A DNA stretch of 36,878 nt from Rugamonas fusca (GCF_014042365.1 NZ_JACEZS010000037.1:1-36878); one strand, 5' to 3'; positions 7,659-16,577 are shown, counted from the first letter of the stretch. Notes: generated by a model not told the origin, from the letters alone. Numbers and translations: made by a program.

Positions 7659-8849
7659 ATGACCCACGTAGCACAGATCAAAGTCCCTGCCACCTACATG
7701 CGTGGCGGCACCAGCAAGGGCGTGTTCTTCCGCCTGCAAGACCTGCCGCCCGCGGCGCAAGTGCCGGGCGCCGCGCGCGACGCGCTGCTCCTGCGTGTGA
7801 TCGGCAGCCCCGACCCCTACGGCAAGCAGATCGACGGCATGGGCGGCGCCACCTCCAGCACCAGCAAGACGGTGATCCTGTCCAAGAGCAGCAGGCCCGA
7901 TCACGACGTTGACTACCTGTTCGGCCAGGTTTCCATCGACAAGGCTTTCGTGGACTGGAGCGGCAACTGCGGCAACCTGTCGGCGGCCGTGGGCGCGTTC
8001 GCCATCAGCGGCGGCATGGTGGAGGCCAGCCGCATTCCGCAGGACGGCATCGCCACCGTGCGCGTGTGGCAGGCCAACATCGGCAAGACCATCATCGCCC
8101 ACGTGCCCATCACGGGCGGTGCGGTGCAGGAGACGGGCGACTTCGAGCTCGATGGCGTGACCTTCCCGGCGGCCGAAGTGCAGCTGGAATTCATGGACCC
8201 GGCGGCCGACGAGGAGGGCGGCGGCGGCTCCATGTTCCCGACCGGGAACCTGGTGGACGACCTGGAAGTGCCCGGTGTAGGCACGCTCAAGGCCACCATG
8301 ATCAACGCCGGTATCCCCACCGTCTTCGTCAACGCGGAAGCGATCGGCTACACGGGCACGGAGCTGCAGGACGCCATCAACGGCGACCCCAAGGCGCTGG
8401 CCATGTTCGAAACCATCCGTGCCCACGGCGCGCTGCGCATGGGCCTGATCCAGAACCTGGACGAAGCGGCCACGCGCCAGCACACGCCCAAGGTGGCCTT
8501 CGTGGCCAAGCCCAAGGATTACGTGTCCTCCAGCGGCAAGCAGGTGGCTGCGGCCGACGTGGACCTGCTGGTGCGCGCCCTGTCGATGGGTAAGCTGCAC
8601 CACGCCATGATGGGCACGGCGGCCGTGGCCATTGGCACGGCCGCCGCCATTCCGGGGACGCTGGTGAACCTGGCGGCCGGTGGCGGCGAACGCAACGCGG
8701 TGCGCTTCGGTCACCCTTCCGGCACCCTGCGCGTGGGCGCGCAAGCGAGCCAGGTGAATGGCGAGTGGAGCGTGACCAAGGCGATTATGAGCCGCAGCGC
8801 GCGGGTGCTGATGGAAGGCTGGGTGCGGGTGCCGGGCGACTGCTTCTAA
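7659..8849 (+). CDS. prpF: 2-methylaconitate cis-trans isomerase PrpF
   Basis: PrpF isomerises the trans-2-methylaconitate made by AcnD to the cis form, which aconitase B can hydrate. The 396-residue protein matches PrpF length and begins with the family pattern of a metal-free isomerase of diaminopimelate-epimerase fold (TYMRGGTSKGVFF, residues 10-22; GNCGNLSAAVGAF near 106-118). The ATG at 7659 follows AGGAA after a terminator hairpin. It is the last gene of the prp operon. Its stop is followed within six bases by an 82-base palindrome. Confidence 0.95.
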   Translation: MTHVAQIKVPATYMRGGTSKGVFFRLQDLPPAAQVPGAARDALLLRVIGSPDPYGKQIDGMGGATSSTSKTVILSKSSRPDHDVDYLFGQVSIDKAFVDWSGNCGNLSAAVGAFAISGGMVEASRIPQDGIATVRVWQANIGKTIIAHVPITGGAVQETGDFELDGVTFPAAEVQLEFMDPAADEEGGGGSMFPTGNLVDDLEVPGVGTLKATMINAGIPTVFVNAEAIGYTGTELQDAINGDPKALAMFETIRAHGALRMGLIQNLDEAATRQHTPKVAFVAKPKDYVSSSGKQVAAADVDLLVRALSMGKLHHAMMGTAAVAIGTAAAIPGTLVNLAAGGGERNAVRFGHPSGTLRVGAQASQVNGEWSVTKAIMSRSARVLMEGWVRVPGDCF

Positions 8850-8854
8850 AGCCC

Positions 8855-8936
8855 TTCCGCCAAGAAAAATCGGGGACGTAACACGGTTTTCCCACATGGG
8901 AAAACCGTGTTACGTCCCCGATTTTTCTTGGCGGAA
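8855..8936. repeat. Perfect 82-base palindrome (REP/BIME-like)
   Basis: The left arm 8855-8894 is the exact reverse complement of the right arm 8897-8936 (40 of 40 bases), with only CA between them. Each arm holds an AAAAATCGGGGACGTAAC block followed by a CACGGTTTTCCC segment, of a type I associate with REP repeats linked to RAYT transposases. It starts six bases after prpF. On either strand the transcript would fold into a very long hairpin, although only a short T run follows the GC-rich parts. It could act as a bidirectional terminator or mRNA stabiliser. Confidence 0.85.
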
Positions 8937-9072
8937 TGTTTGAAGGCGGGTTTGTTTATTTTGCGTATCATTTTGCTCATTTGGCCGTCCGGCGTAAGCG
9001 AACGGTAAGGGAGCGGGTCTAATCTGAACTTAGCCTGAAATAAAGGCATTACAAAAAATGAAGGAGACTGCA

Positions 9073-9381
9073 ATGCAAGACGACATGGTTCAAAAGATAA
9101 AGGCGGACCCCAGCTACCAGAAGCTGGTCTCGGCCCGCTCCCGCTATGGCTGGACGCTGACGTGGCTGATGATGGCCGTGTACTACGGCTTCATCCTGCT
9201 GATCGCATTCGACAAGGAACTGCTGGCCACCCGCATCGGCAATGGCGTGATGACCTGGGGTATGCCCATGGGCCTGTTCGTGATCGTGTTTACGGTCGTG
9301 ATCACGGGCATCTACGTGCGCCGCGCCAACGGCGAATTCGATGAATATACGGCGGCTATCCGCGCGCGGGTGCAGCCATGA
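9073..9381 (+). CDS. DUF485 inner-membrane protein (YjcH family)
   Basis: This 102-residue protein belongs to the small DUF485 family that is almost always encoded directly before acetate permease ActP. Two membrane helices are visible (about 24-45 and 57-83), separated by a short charged loop. The ATG at 9073 was chosen over the ATG at 9058 because AAGGAG sits seven bases upstream of it. Its stop codon overlaps the actP start (ATGA). The role is unknown; a helper of the permease is the usual inference. The 223-base gap after prpF suggests its own promoter, which I could not locate. Confidence 0.88.
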   Translation: MQDDMVQKIKADPSYQKLVSARSRYGWTLTWLMMAVYYGFILLIAFDKELLATRIGNGVMTWGMPMGLFVIVFTVVITGIYVRRANGEFDEYTAAIRARVQP

Positions 9382-11042
9382 TGAACTTTAAACGCATGCT
9401 GGCCGCGCTGGCCATGCTGGGCGCGGCAGGTGCTGCGCTGGCCGCAGGCGCCGACCTGGGCCAGGCTGAGAAGCAGCCCACCAACTGGACCGCCATCCTG
9501 ATGTTCGGCGCGTTCGTCATCTTCACGCTGTTCATCACCAAATGGGCGGCCGCCAAGACCAAGTCGGCGGCCGACTTCTACACGGCTGGCGGCGGCATCA
9601 CCGGTTTCCAGAACGGCCTGGCCATCGCGGGCGACTACATGTCGGCCGCTTCCTTCCTCGGCATTTCCGCCGCCGTGTTCCTGAACGGCTACGATGGCCT
9701 GATCTACGCCATCGGCTTCCTGGTCGGCTGGCCCGTCATTACCTTCCTGATGGCCGAGCGCCTGCGCAACCTGGGCCGCTTCACCTTCGCCGACGTGGCG
9801 GCCTACCGCTTCCAGCAAAAGCCGATCCGCATCTTCTCCGCCTCCGGTACGCTGGTGGTGGTGGCGTTCTACCTGATCGCCCAGATGGTGGGCGCGGGCC
9901 AGCTGATCAAGCTGCTGTTCGGCCTCGAATACTGGATCGCCGTGGTGCTGGTCGGTACGCTGATGATGGTCTACGTGCTGTTCGGCGGCATGACGGCCAC
10001 CACCTGGGTGCAGATCATCAAGGCCGTGATGCTGCTGGCCGGCGCTTCCTTCATGGCCTTCGTGGTGCTGGGCCAGTTCAACTTCAGCCCCGAGGCCCTG
10101 TTCGCCAAGGCCGTCGAAGTGCACGCCAAGAAGGACGCCATCATGGGCCCCGGCACCTTCATCAAGGACCCCGTGTCGGCCATCTCGTTCGGCATGGCGC
10201 TGATGTTCGGTACGGCCGGCCTGCCGCACATCCTGATGCGCTTCTTCACCGTGCCTAGCGCCAAGGAAGCACGCAAGTCCGTGTTCTGGGCCACCACCTG
10301 GATCGCCTACTTCTACATCCTGACCTTCATCATCGGCTTCGGCGCCATCGTCATGGTGTCGACCAACCCCGAGTTCAAGGATGCCGCCGGCAAGCTGCTA
10401 GGCGGGAACAACATGGCCGCTATCCACCTGGCCAAGGCTGTGGGCGGCAACGTGTTCCTCGGCTTCATCTCGGCCGTGGCCTTCGCCACCATCCTGGCCG
10501 TGGTGGCCGGGCTGACCCTGTCCGGTGCATCGGCCGTGTCGCACGACCTGTACGCCACCGTGATCAAGAAGGGCCAGGTCACCAGCTGGGAAGAACTGCG
10601 CGTCTCGCGTGCCACCACCATCGTGCTCGGTATCGTCGCCGTCGCGCTGGGCATCCTGTTCGAGAAGCAGAACATCGCCTTCATGGTGTCGCTGGCCTTC
10701 GCCATCGCCGCTTCGGCCAACTTCCCGGTGCTGTTCATGTCCGTGCTGTGGAAGGATTGCACCACCCGCGGCGCCACCGTTGGCGGCTTCATGGGCCTGA
10801 TCACGGCCGTGGTGCTGACCGTACTGTCGAAGTCCGTGTGGGTCGATGTGCTGGGTCACAAGGACGCCTGGTTCCCTTACGCCTCGCCCGCCATCTTCTC
10901 GATGACGGCCGGCTTCGTGGGCATCTGGCTGTTCTCCATCCTCGACAAGAGCCCGCGCGCCCGCATCGACCGCGCCGGCTTTGAAGCGCAGGAAATGCGT
11001 TCCGAGACGGGTATCGGCGCCGCCGCCGCCTCCGCGCACTAA
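9378..11042 (+). CDS. actP: Acetate/short-chain monocarboxylate:cation symporter, ActP family
   Basis: This permease should import acetate and probably related acids such as propionate, driven by sodium or protons. The 554-residue protein is a member of the solute:sodium symporter family. After an N-terminal hydrophobic helix that resembles a signal peptide, it has about 13 membrane segments. The family stretch SAADFYTAGGGITGFQNGLA lies near 61-80. It overlaps the DUF485 gene, and the next codon (9381) is also ATG, so either start is possible. Its place downstream of prp genes suggests a role in short-chain acid use. Substrate choice is inferred. A strong terminator follows. Confidence 0.92.
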   Translation: MMNFKRMLAALAMLGAAGAALAAGADLGQAEKQPTNWTAILMFGAFVIFTLFITKWAAAKTKSAADFYTAGGGITGFQNGLAIAGDYMSAASFLGISAAVFLNGYDGLIYAIGFLVGWPVITFLMAERLRNLGRFTFADVAAYRFQQKPIRIFSASGTLVVVAFYLIAQMVGAGQLIKLLFGLEYWIAVVLVGTLMMVYVLFGGMTATTWVQIIKAVMLLAGASFMAFVVLGQFNFSPEALFAKAVEVHAKKDAIMGPGTFIKDPVSAISFGMALMFGTAGLPHILMRFFTVPSAKEARKSVFWATTWIAYFYILTFIIGFGAIVMVSTNPEFKDAAGKLLGGNNMAAIHLAKAVGGNVFLGFISAVAFATILAVVAGLTLSGASAVSHDLYATVIKKGQVTSWEELRVSRATTIVLGIVAVALGILFEKQNIAFMVSLAFAIAASANFPVLFMSVLWKDCTTRGATVGGFMGLITAVVLTVLSKSVWVDVLGHKDAWFPYASPAIFSMTAGFVGIWLFSILDKSPRARIDRAGFEAQEMRSETGIGAAAASAH

Positions 11043-11059
11043 GCAGCCGCTTCCTCCCG

Positions 11060-11096
11060 CAGCCCCGGCCCGCAAGGTCCGGGGCTGTTTTTTTTT
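11060..11096 (+). terminator. Intrinsic terminator after actP
   Basis: CAGCCCCGG (11060-11068) pairs with CCGGGGCTG (11079-11087) and is followed by nine T residues (11088-11096). It lies 18 bases after the actP stop. Confidence 0.93.
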
Positions 11097-11187
11097 GCAA
11101 GGCCGTGCGCCCGGATCAGGAATAGAGGGAACCGTCGGCTTGCCAAGTGGAAATTGGGGACGATGTGGTTTATGATCTGGAGATGAC

Positions 11188-11214
11188 GCTGCCGTCGCGA
11201 GGGCAGCGTTTTTT
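11188..11214 (+). terminator. Terminator-like hairpin immediately upstream of the PAS-GGDEF-EAL gene
   Basis: ACGCTGCC (11187-11194 region) pairs with GGCAGCGT (about 11202-11209) across an eight-base loop, followed by TTTTTT ending near 11214. It is the second terminator within 130 bases of the actP end and finishes just before the next start codon. It may be a backup terminator, or an attenuator of the gene that follows. Confidence 0.65.
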
Positions 11215-11216
11215 AC

Positions 11217-14200
11217 ATGGGGCTCCAGGTGACCACGAACCGCGTCTCGACCAACCCAGATGTCGTGGCCGAAGCTTTGCAGCTGATCGGCGTGCCCGCG
11301 TGCGCCTGTGACGAGGCGGGCCTGGTGCTGGCCGCGAACGGCGAACTGGCGGCCCTGCTGGGGCGCGACCCGGCCGGTGCGCCGGTGGCGGAACTGTTCG
11401 CGCGCCACGTGCGGACCGACAGCGGCCGCCAGCTCAACATGGTCCTGGGCGCGGCTGGCGGACGCCAGTGGGACAGTTGCCTGAGCTGCACTGGCGGCCA
11501 GTACATCGCCGTGCGGGCCTGGGCCAAGCCGCTGCCTCCGGGCGGGCGCGCCAGCGGCGCCACCCTCGTGTTCCAGGACGTGAGCGCCGTGCAGCGCGAC
11601 CACAAGGCCTTGCGCAAGACGCTGCTCGAACAGCAGGCCATCCTCGACAACGCGGCCGTCGGCATCCTGTTCAGCAAGGCCAGCGTGATCCAGGAATGTA
11701 ATCTGCGCTGCGCCGACATGTTCGGTTACGCGCGCCACGACCTGGAAGGCATGGGCACCATCGTGCTCCACGCGTCGGAGCAGGCCCACCTGGACCTGGG
11801 GCGCGATGCCGGGCCGCCGCTGCGGCGCGGCGAATCCTACACCACGGAGCTGCAACTGCGGCGCAAGGATGGCACGTTGTTCTGGGCCCGCCTGTTCGGC
11901 CGCGCCGTCGATCCCCAAAACACCGAGGACGGCACGGTGTGGATCATCGAGGATATCGACGAGCGCCGCCGCGATGAGGAAAAGCTGCGCCGCACGCTGC
12001 TGGAAATGCAGGCCATCATGGATAGCGCGCCGCTGGCCATCGGCTTCCAGCGCGATGACCGCGTGCTGCGCTACAACCAGCGCTTCGGCGAATTCTTCGG
12101 CTTTGCCGGTGACAGCGGCGTGGGCCGGCTGACGTCCGAACTGTATCCCTCGATCGAGGCGTTCGAGGCCGTGGTGAAAAAGGCACGCCCGCTGCTCGCG
12201 CGCGGCAAACCGTTCCAGGCCGAGATGGAGATGCGGCGCCAGGACGGTTCCACTTTCTGGGCCCACGCGTTTGGCTATGTGATCAATCCGGGCCGCACCC
12301 AGCAGGATTCGATCTGGATCTTCGATGACCGCAGCGCCCAGAAGAAGGCCGAGGAAGACACCAAGCAGCTGCTGCTGGAACAGAAGGCGATTCTGGACAA
12401 CGCCTCGGTCGGGATCCTGTTCTCCAAGGCCCAGCTCATGCTCAGCTGTAATCCCCGCATGGCCGACATGTTCGGCTACACGCGCGAGGAGATGATGGGC
12501 CTGCCCGCCGCCATCGTGTTCCCGTCGCCCGAGGCGTACGCGCAATTCGGCGTGGAAGCGGGGCCGCTGCTGGGCAGCGGCCAGCCGTTCGAGCGCGACG
12601 AGTACCAGTTCAAGCGCAAGGATGGCTCGCTGTTCTGGTGCCGCGTGCGGGCCAAGGCGGTCGATGCGGAACACAGCGATGGCGGCACCATCTGGATCCT
12701 GGAGGACGTGAGCGAGAGCCGCGAGACCAAGATGGAGGTCGAGGCCATCATGACCAACGCCTCGATGGCCATCCTGTTCACCAAGAATCGCGTCATCACG
12801 CGCTACAACCGCGGCTTTGGCGAGATGTTCGGCTACCACGGCGACGAGGCGCTGGGCTTGCCGGGACGGGCGCTGTACCCATCGCAGCAAGCCTACGATG
12901 AACTGGGCGCGGCCGCCTCGCCCTTGCTGTCGGTGGGCAAGCCGTTCCAGACCGAAGTGGAGATGCAGCGCAAGGATGGCAGCGTGCTGTGGGCGCAGCT
13001 GATCGGCTACGTGGTCAATCCGGCCGACCCCACCCAGGGCACGATCTGGATCATCGAGGACCGCAGCGAACAGCGCCAGGCCGAGGAAACGCTGCGCAAC
13101 GCGCTGCTGGAAAACCAGGCCATCCTCGACAGCGCCGTGCTGGGCATCTCCGTGGTCGAGCATGGCCACAACCTGCGCTGCAACAGCAAGATGGAGGAGC
13201 TGTTCGGCTACGAGCCGGGCGGCATGAACGGCTTGTCCGTGCAGGCGTTCTACGCCGACAAGGCGGCCTGGCAGCGCGCGCGGGCCGAGACGGCGGACGA
13301 CTTCCTGGCCGGGCGCGTCAACATGTCCGAATACCAGCTGGTGCGCAAGGATGGCAGCACGTTCTGGGCCCGCCTGTCGGGCCGGCCGTTCGACCTGAGC
13401 AAGCCGCGCGGGCGTTCCGTGTGGCTGGTGGACGACATCACGGCGCGCCGCGAGGCCGCAGAAGCGGTCAGCCGCGCGCGCGACGAGCTCGAAGTGCGGG
13501 TGCTGGAACGCACGGCCGAACTGGCCGGCGCCAACGCGCTGCTGCAGGGCGAGATCGTCGAGCGGCGCCAGGCCGAGGCGCGCGTGCACCACATGGCCTA
13601 CCACGACAGCCTGACAGGCTTGCCCAATCGCGCCCTGCTGGCCGACCGGCTGGACCGGGCGATGCTGGCGGCCCAGCGCTCCGAGCGCAAGCTGGCCGTC
13701 ATGTTCATCGACCTGGACCGCTTCAAGACCATCAACGATTCGCTGGGCCACATGACGGGCGACCAGCTGCTCAAGGAAGTGGCCAGCCGCCTGTGCCGCG
13801 CCGTGCGCGCCAGCGACACCGTGGCCCGCCTGGGCGGCGACGAATTCGTGGTGCTGGTGCCGGGCATCCGCAACGTCGACGAGGCGGTGCACGTGGCCGA
13901 GAAGATCATCGTCGCGTTGTCGGAGGCGTTCCCGCTGGAAGGGCGCAACCTGCACATCACGCCGTCGATCGGCATCTGCGTCTATCCGGACGACGGCGCC
14001 GACGTGGAGACCCTGATGCGCCACGCCGACGCGGCCATGTACCACGCCAAGGCCAGCGGCCGCAACAATTACCAGTTCTTCACCCAGACCATGAACCTGG
14101 CGGCGGCCCGCCACTTCGAGCTGGAAAGCAGCTTGCGCGGCGCGCTGGCGCAAAACCAGTTCGAGCTGCATTACCAGCCCATCATGGACATTGGCACGCG

Positions 14201-14876
14201 CCGCCTGCACGCGATGGAGGTGCTGCTGCGCTGGCGCCGCGCCGACGGCGAGCTGGTGATGCCGGACCACTTCATCCCCATCATCGAGGAGAATGGCCTG
14301 ATCGTGCCGATCGGCGAATGGGTGATCCGCACGGCGTGCCGGCAAAGCATGGAATGGCAGCGCCAGGGCTTGCTGCCGGTGCCGCTGGCCGTGAACCTGT
14401 CGGCGCGCCAGTTCATGCACCGTGGGCTGATCGACTCGATCCGCGCCATCCTGGACGAGACGGGCATCGCGCCCGGCCAGCTCGAATTCGAGATCACGGA
14501 AACGGCGCTGATGCAGCACGGCGAACAGACGCTCGACATCCTGGGCCAGATCAACGCCATGGGCATCCGGCTGTCGATCGACGATTTCGGCACCGGCTAT
14601 TCCAGCCTGGCTTACCTGAAGCGCTTCCCCGTCAAGAAGATCAAGATCGACCGCGCCTTCATCAAGGACCTGGAACAGAGCGCCGAGGATGGCGCCATCG
14701 TGGACGCCATCATCGCGCTGTCGGGCAGCTTGCAGTTATCGGTGGTGGCCGAAGGGGTGGAGACGGAAGGGCAGTACGCGCTGCTGCAGCACAGCGGCTG
14801 CCAGTACGCGCAAGGCTATCTGTTCTCGCAGCCGGTGCCGCATACGACGGCCCAGCTGCTGCTGCCGCGCGTGTGA
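11217..14876 (+). CDS. Six-PAS sensor GGDEF-EAL protein (cyclic-di-GMP turnover)
   Basis: This 1219-residue cytoplasmic protein probably makes and/or degrades cyclic-di-GMP in response to signals read by PAS domains. No membrane segment is seen. An N-terminal PAS (about 15-120) is followed by PAS domains starting near residues 142, 267, 392, 511 and 636, then a coiled linker (about 755-790). The GGDEF motif is intact at 873, with the inhibitory-site motif RASD five residues before it. The EAL domain runs from about 980, with EVL in place of EAL at 1001 and an intact DDFGTGYSSL at 1121. Both catalytic halves therefore look competent. The start is uncertain: the ATG at 11217 lacks a ribosome site, and an in-frame GTG at 11229 has GGGG six bases upstream. 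Confidence 0.92.
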   Translation: MGLQVTTNRVSTNPDVVAEALQLIGVPACACDEAGLVLAANGELAALLGRDPAGAPVAELFARHVRTDSGRQLNMVLGAAGGRQWDSCLSCTGGQYIAVRAWAKPLPPGGRASGATLVFQDVSAVQRDHKALRKTLLEQQAILDNAAVGILFSKASVIQECNLRCADMFGYARHDLEGMGTIVLHASEQAHLDLGRDAGPPLRRGESYTTELQLRRKDGTLFWARLFGRAVDPQNTEDGTVWIIEDIDERRRDEEKLRRTLLEMQAIMDSAPLAIGFQRDDRVLRYNQRFGEFFGFAGDSGVGRLTSELYPSIEAFEAVVKKARPLLARGKPFQAEMEMRRQDGSTFWAHAFGYVINPGRTQQDSIWIFDDRSAQKKAEEDTKQLLLEQKAILDNASVGILFSKAQLMLSCNPRMADMFGYTREEMMGLPAAIVFPSPEAYAQFGVEAGPLLGSGQPFERDEYQFKRKDGSLFWCRVRAKAVDAEHSDGGTIWILEDVSESRETKMEVEAIMTNASMAILFTKNRVITRYNRGFGEMFGYHGDEALGLPGRALYPSQQAYDELGAAASPLLSVGKPFQTEVEMQRKDGSVLWAQLIGYVVNPADPTQGTIWIIEDRSEQRQAEETLRNALLENQAILDSAVLGISVVEHGHNLRCNSKMEELFGYEPGGMNGLSVQAFYADKAAWQRARAETADDFLAGRVNMSEYQLVRKDGSTFWARLSGRPFDLSKPRGRSVWLVDDITARREAAEAVSRARDELEVRVLERTAELAGANALLQGEIVERRQAEARVHHMAYHDSLTGLPNRALLADRLDRAMLAAQRSERKLAVMFIDLDRFKTINDSLGHMTGDQLLKEVASRLCRAVRASDTVARLGGDEFVVLVPGIRNVDEAVHVAEKIIVALSEAFPLEGRNLHITPSIGICVYPDDGADVETLMRHADAAMYHAKASGRNNYQFFTQTMNLAAARHFELESSLRGALAQNQFELHYQPIMDIGTRRLHAMEVLLRWRRADGELVMPDHFIPIIEENGLIVPIGEWVIRTACRQSMEWQRQGLLPVPLAVNLSARQFMHRGLIDSIRAILDETGIAPGQLEFEITETALMQHGEQTLDILGQINAMGIRLSIDDFGTGYSSLAYLKRFPVKKIKIDRAFIKDLEQSAEDGAIVDAIIALSGSLQLSVVAEGVETEGQYALLQHSGCQYAQGYLFSQPVPHTTAQLLLPRV

Positions 14877-14895
14877 GCGCGCGGGCGGACGGGCT

Positions 14896-15660
14896 TTAGT
14901 CGATGGTGGCGATTACGGGCGCGTGGTCGGACGGCTGTTCCCACTTGCGCGGTTCGCGGTCGATCACGCAGGCGCTGCAGCGCGCGGCCAGCGCCGGCGA
15001 CAGCAGGATGTGGTCGATGCGCAGGCCCTTGTTGAGGCGGAAGCCGAGCTGGCGGTAGTCCCACCAGCTGAACGACTTGTCGGCTTGCTCGAACAGGCGG
15101 AACGCATCCTTGAGTCCCAGTTCGTTCAGGCGCAGCAGCGCAGCCCGTTCCTGGTCCGACACCAGCACCTGGCCGGCCCAGGCCACCGGGTCATGCACGT
15201 CGCGGTCTTCGGGGGCGATGTTGTAGTCGCCCAGCACGGCCAGTTGCGGGTATTGCTGGGCCTGTTCGTCGAGCCAGTCGCGGAACGCGGCCAGCCAGCC
15301 CAGCTTGTAGCCGTATTTTTCCGAGTCCACGCTCTGGCCGTTGGGTACGTAGGCGCACACGATGCGCATGCCGTCGATGGTGGCGGCCAGGATGCGCTGC
15401 TGGGCATCCTCGTAGCGGGGATTGTTCTTGACCACGTCCGTGATCGGCAGGCGCGACAGGATGGCCACGCCGTTGTAGGTTTTCTGGCCCGTGTACGCGA
15501 CCTGGTAGCCGGCCGCCTCGATGGCGGCGGCGGGGAACTTGTCGTCCGTCAGTTTGGTTTCCTGCACGCACAGCACGTCGACCGGGTTCGCTTCCAGCCA
15601 CTTGAGCACGTGGGGCAGGCGAACGTTGAGCGAGTTCACATTCCAGGTGGCTATTTTCAT
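14896..15660 (-). CDS. xth: Exodeoxyribonuclease III
   Basis: This DNA-repair nuclease removes 3' blocks and cuts at abasic sites. The 254-residue protein is of normal length for the ExoIII/AP-endonuclease family. It begins MKIATWNVNSLNVR and carries QETKL (33-37, catalytic glutamate 34), GDYNIAP (near 147-153) and the terminal SDHAPV motif. The ATG at 15658-15660 marks the family N-terminus; upstream in-frame codons do not resemble it. The gene is convergent with the PAS-GGDEF-EAL gene, with only 19 bases between their stops. Single copy or paralogue cannot be judged here. Confidence 0.95.
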   Translation of the reverse strand: MKIATWNVNSLNVRLPHVLKWLEANPVDVLCVQETKLTDDKFPAAAIEAAGYQVAYTGQKTYNGVAILSRLPITDVVKNNPRYEDAQQRILAATIDGMRIVCAYVPNGQSVDSEKYGYKLGWLAAFRDWLDEQAQQYPQLAVLGDYNIAPEDRDVHDPVAWAGQVLVSDQERAALLRLNELGLKDAFRLFEQADKSFSWWDYRQLGFRLNKGLRIDHILLSPALAARCSACVIDREPRKWEQPSDHAPVIATID

Positions 15661-16161
15661 GATATGGGGATTCCTTGCGTAGTCAGTGAGAGCGTGTGGC
15701 CGGTGAGCGCGCATCTTACCGCAACCACGGGCGTCGCGTGCGGTGCGCCAGCGCGCGGCGTGGGGCGATGGCACCGCGCGCAGGGGTGTGGCATGAATCG
15801 TACAGCTATGCGATGATAATAATCAACAAATTGTTGAACTGTCGTGTTTTACAAAAAAACATCAAAAACCTTTGTATCTTGCCCGTCTGTGGTTCTAGAA
15901 TGTTGCAAAATCAGGTGAATGGAAAAATAATTGCCGATAATGCTTCACTGTTATCAAAATGGTACTAAAATCAGTTAACAGTGCGGGCAAACCGCAATAT
16001 ACTGAGACCACCAGCGTTTAAAACTTTTGTTTCCATACGGCAATCAAAATAGTTGCAAAGTAGCGTACACTATATGTTGTGGTACGTTAATAGATGGTAC
16101 TATTTGGAAATATTTGTCGTTTAACAGTTAACGATGCGCGAAGCATTTGAAAAGGAAAAAA
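15661..16161. other. AT-rich intergenic region with candidate operators
   Basis: I see no credible gene in these 501 bases. From about 15800 to 16160 the base composition is visibly AT-rich, unlike the GC-rich flanks. It contains a 15-base palindrome TCAACAA-A-TTGTTGA (15823-15837), two CAGTTAAC copies (near 15971 and 16124), and GGTAC motifs near 15961, 16081 and 16096. The left 130 bases hold the xth promoter area. The right part presumably carries the promoter of the gene at 16162, which has an AAAGGA ribosome site. No single -35/-10 pair stands out. Confidence 0.7.
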
Positions 16162-16572
16162 ATGCGTACTGCATTTGAAGCATGGGCGCAGAAGGATGGC
16201 CACATAGTCCGCCGGCGCGAAGACAAGCCAGACGAGTATCTGGTCTACGAAACCCAACGTCGCTGGGTCATCTGGCAAGCGGCGCTCGAACACGGCAAAA
16301 CGCCGGGCGGGCGCAAGACGGCTGCGCAAAAGGCAGCCGCAGCGGAGAAGGCGGCCATCAGCGCCCGCTCCGCCGTGCAACGGGCACCGTCCATCAATCC
16401 GGACGAGGCGACCGTGCGCACCCAGGTGCTCAACGAGGTGCTCGATGCGTTCTCCACCCTGGGCGGCGAGCGCGGCATGGAGGACATCCTCAAGGTGATC
16501 CAGGGCCTGAAACAGAAACAGCAGCAGAAAGAAGTGGCCGAGGAACGGATGGCCGTCAAGAAGCACGACTGA
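16162..16572 (+). CDS. Hypothetical protein with a phage-like N-terminal module
   Basis: I do not recognise a named family. The 136-residue protein has three parts. Residues 1-44 match a loose pattern (FEAW ... G ... Y ... TQ..W..WQAA) that I associate with small modules of phage proteins. Residues 45-73 are rich in alanine, lysine and arginine. The remainder is helical, with a polar glutamine/lysine-rich coiled-coil tail. The ATG at 16162 was chosen over a TTG at 16147 because AAAGGA (16151-16156) sits five bases upstream. An AT-rich 500-base leader precedes it, and the DUF1653 gene follows after five bases. The phage link is inference only. Confidence 0.75.
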   Translation: MRTAFEAWAQKDGHIVRRREDKPDEYLVYETQRRWVIWQAALEHGKTPGGRKTAAQKAAAAEKAAISARSAVQRAPSINPDEATVRTQVLNEVLDAFSTLGGERGMEDILKVIQGLKQKQQQKEVAEERMAVKKHD

Positions 16573-16577
16573 CGATC

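Noticed and set aside
11097..11216. A cyclic-di-GMP riboswitch before the GGDEF-EAL gene
   Set aside because: The leader is too short and I could not find the conserved core of either known class; only a terminator-like stem is visible.
10398..14519. A 1373-codon open frame on the minus strand opposite actP and the PAS-GGDEF-EAL gene
   Set aside because: It has the same shadow composition, crosses two real genes and a terminator, and has no motif. Its apparent internal repeats are the mirror of the PAS repeats.
12989..14899. A 636-codon open frame on plus within the PAS-GGDEF-EAL gene
   Set aside because: It is an out-of-frame reading of GGDEF-EAL coding sequence, Arg/Gly/Pro/Ala-rich and without domains.
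15696..15968. A 90-codon open frame in the AT-rich region
   Set aside because: There is no ribosome site, composition shifts sharply midway, and no family resemblance; it is probably chance.
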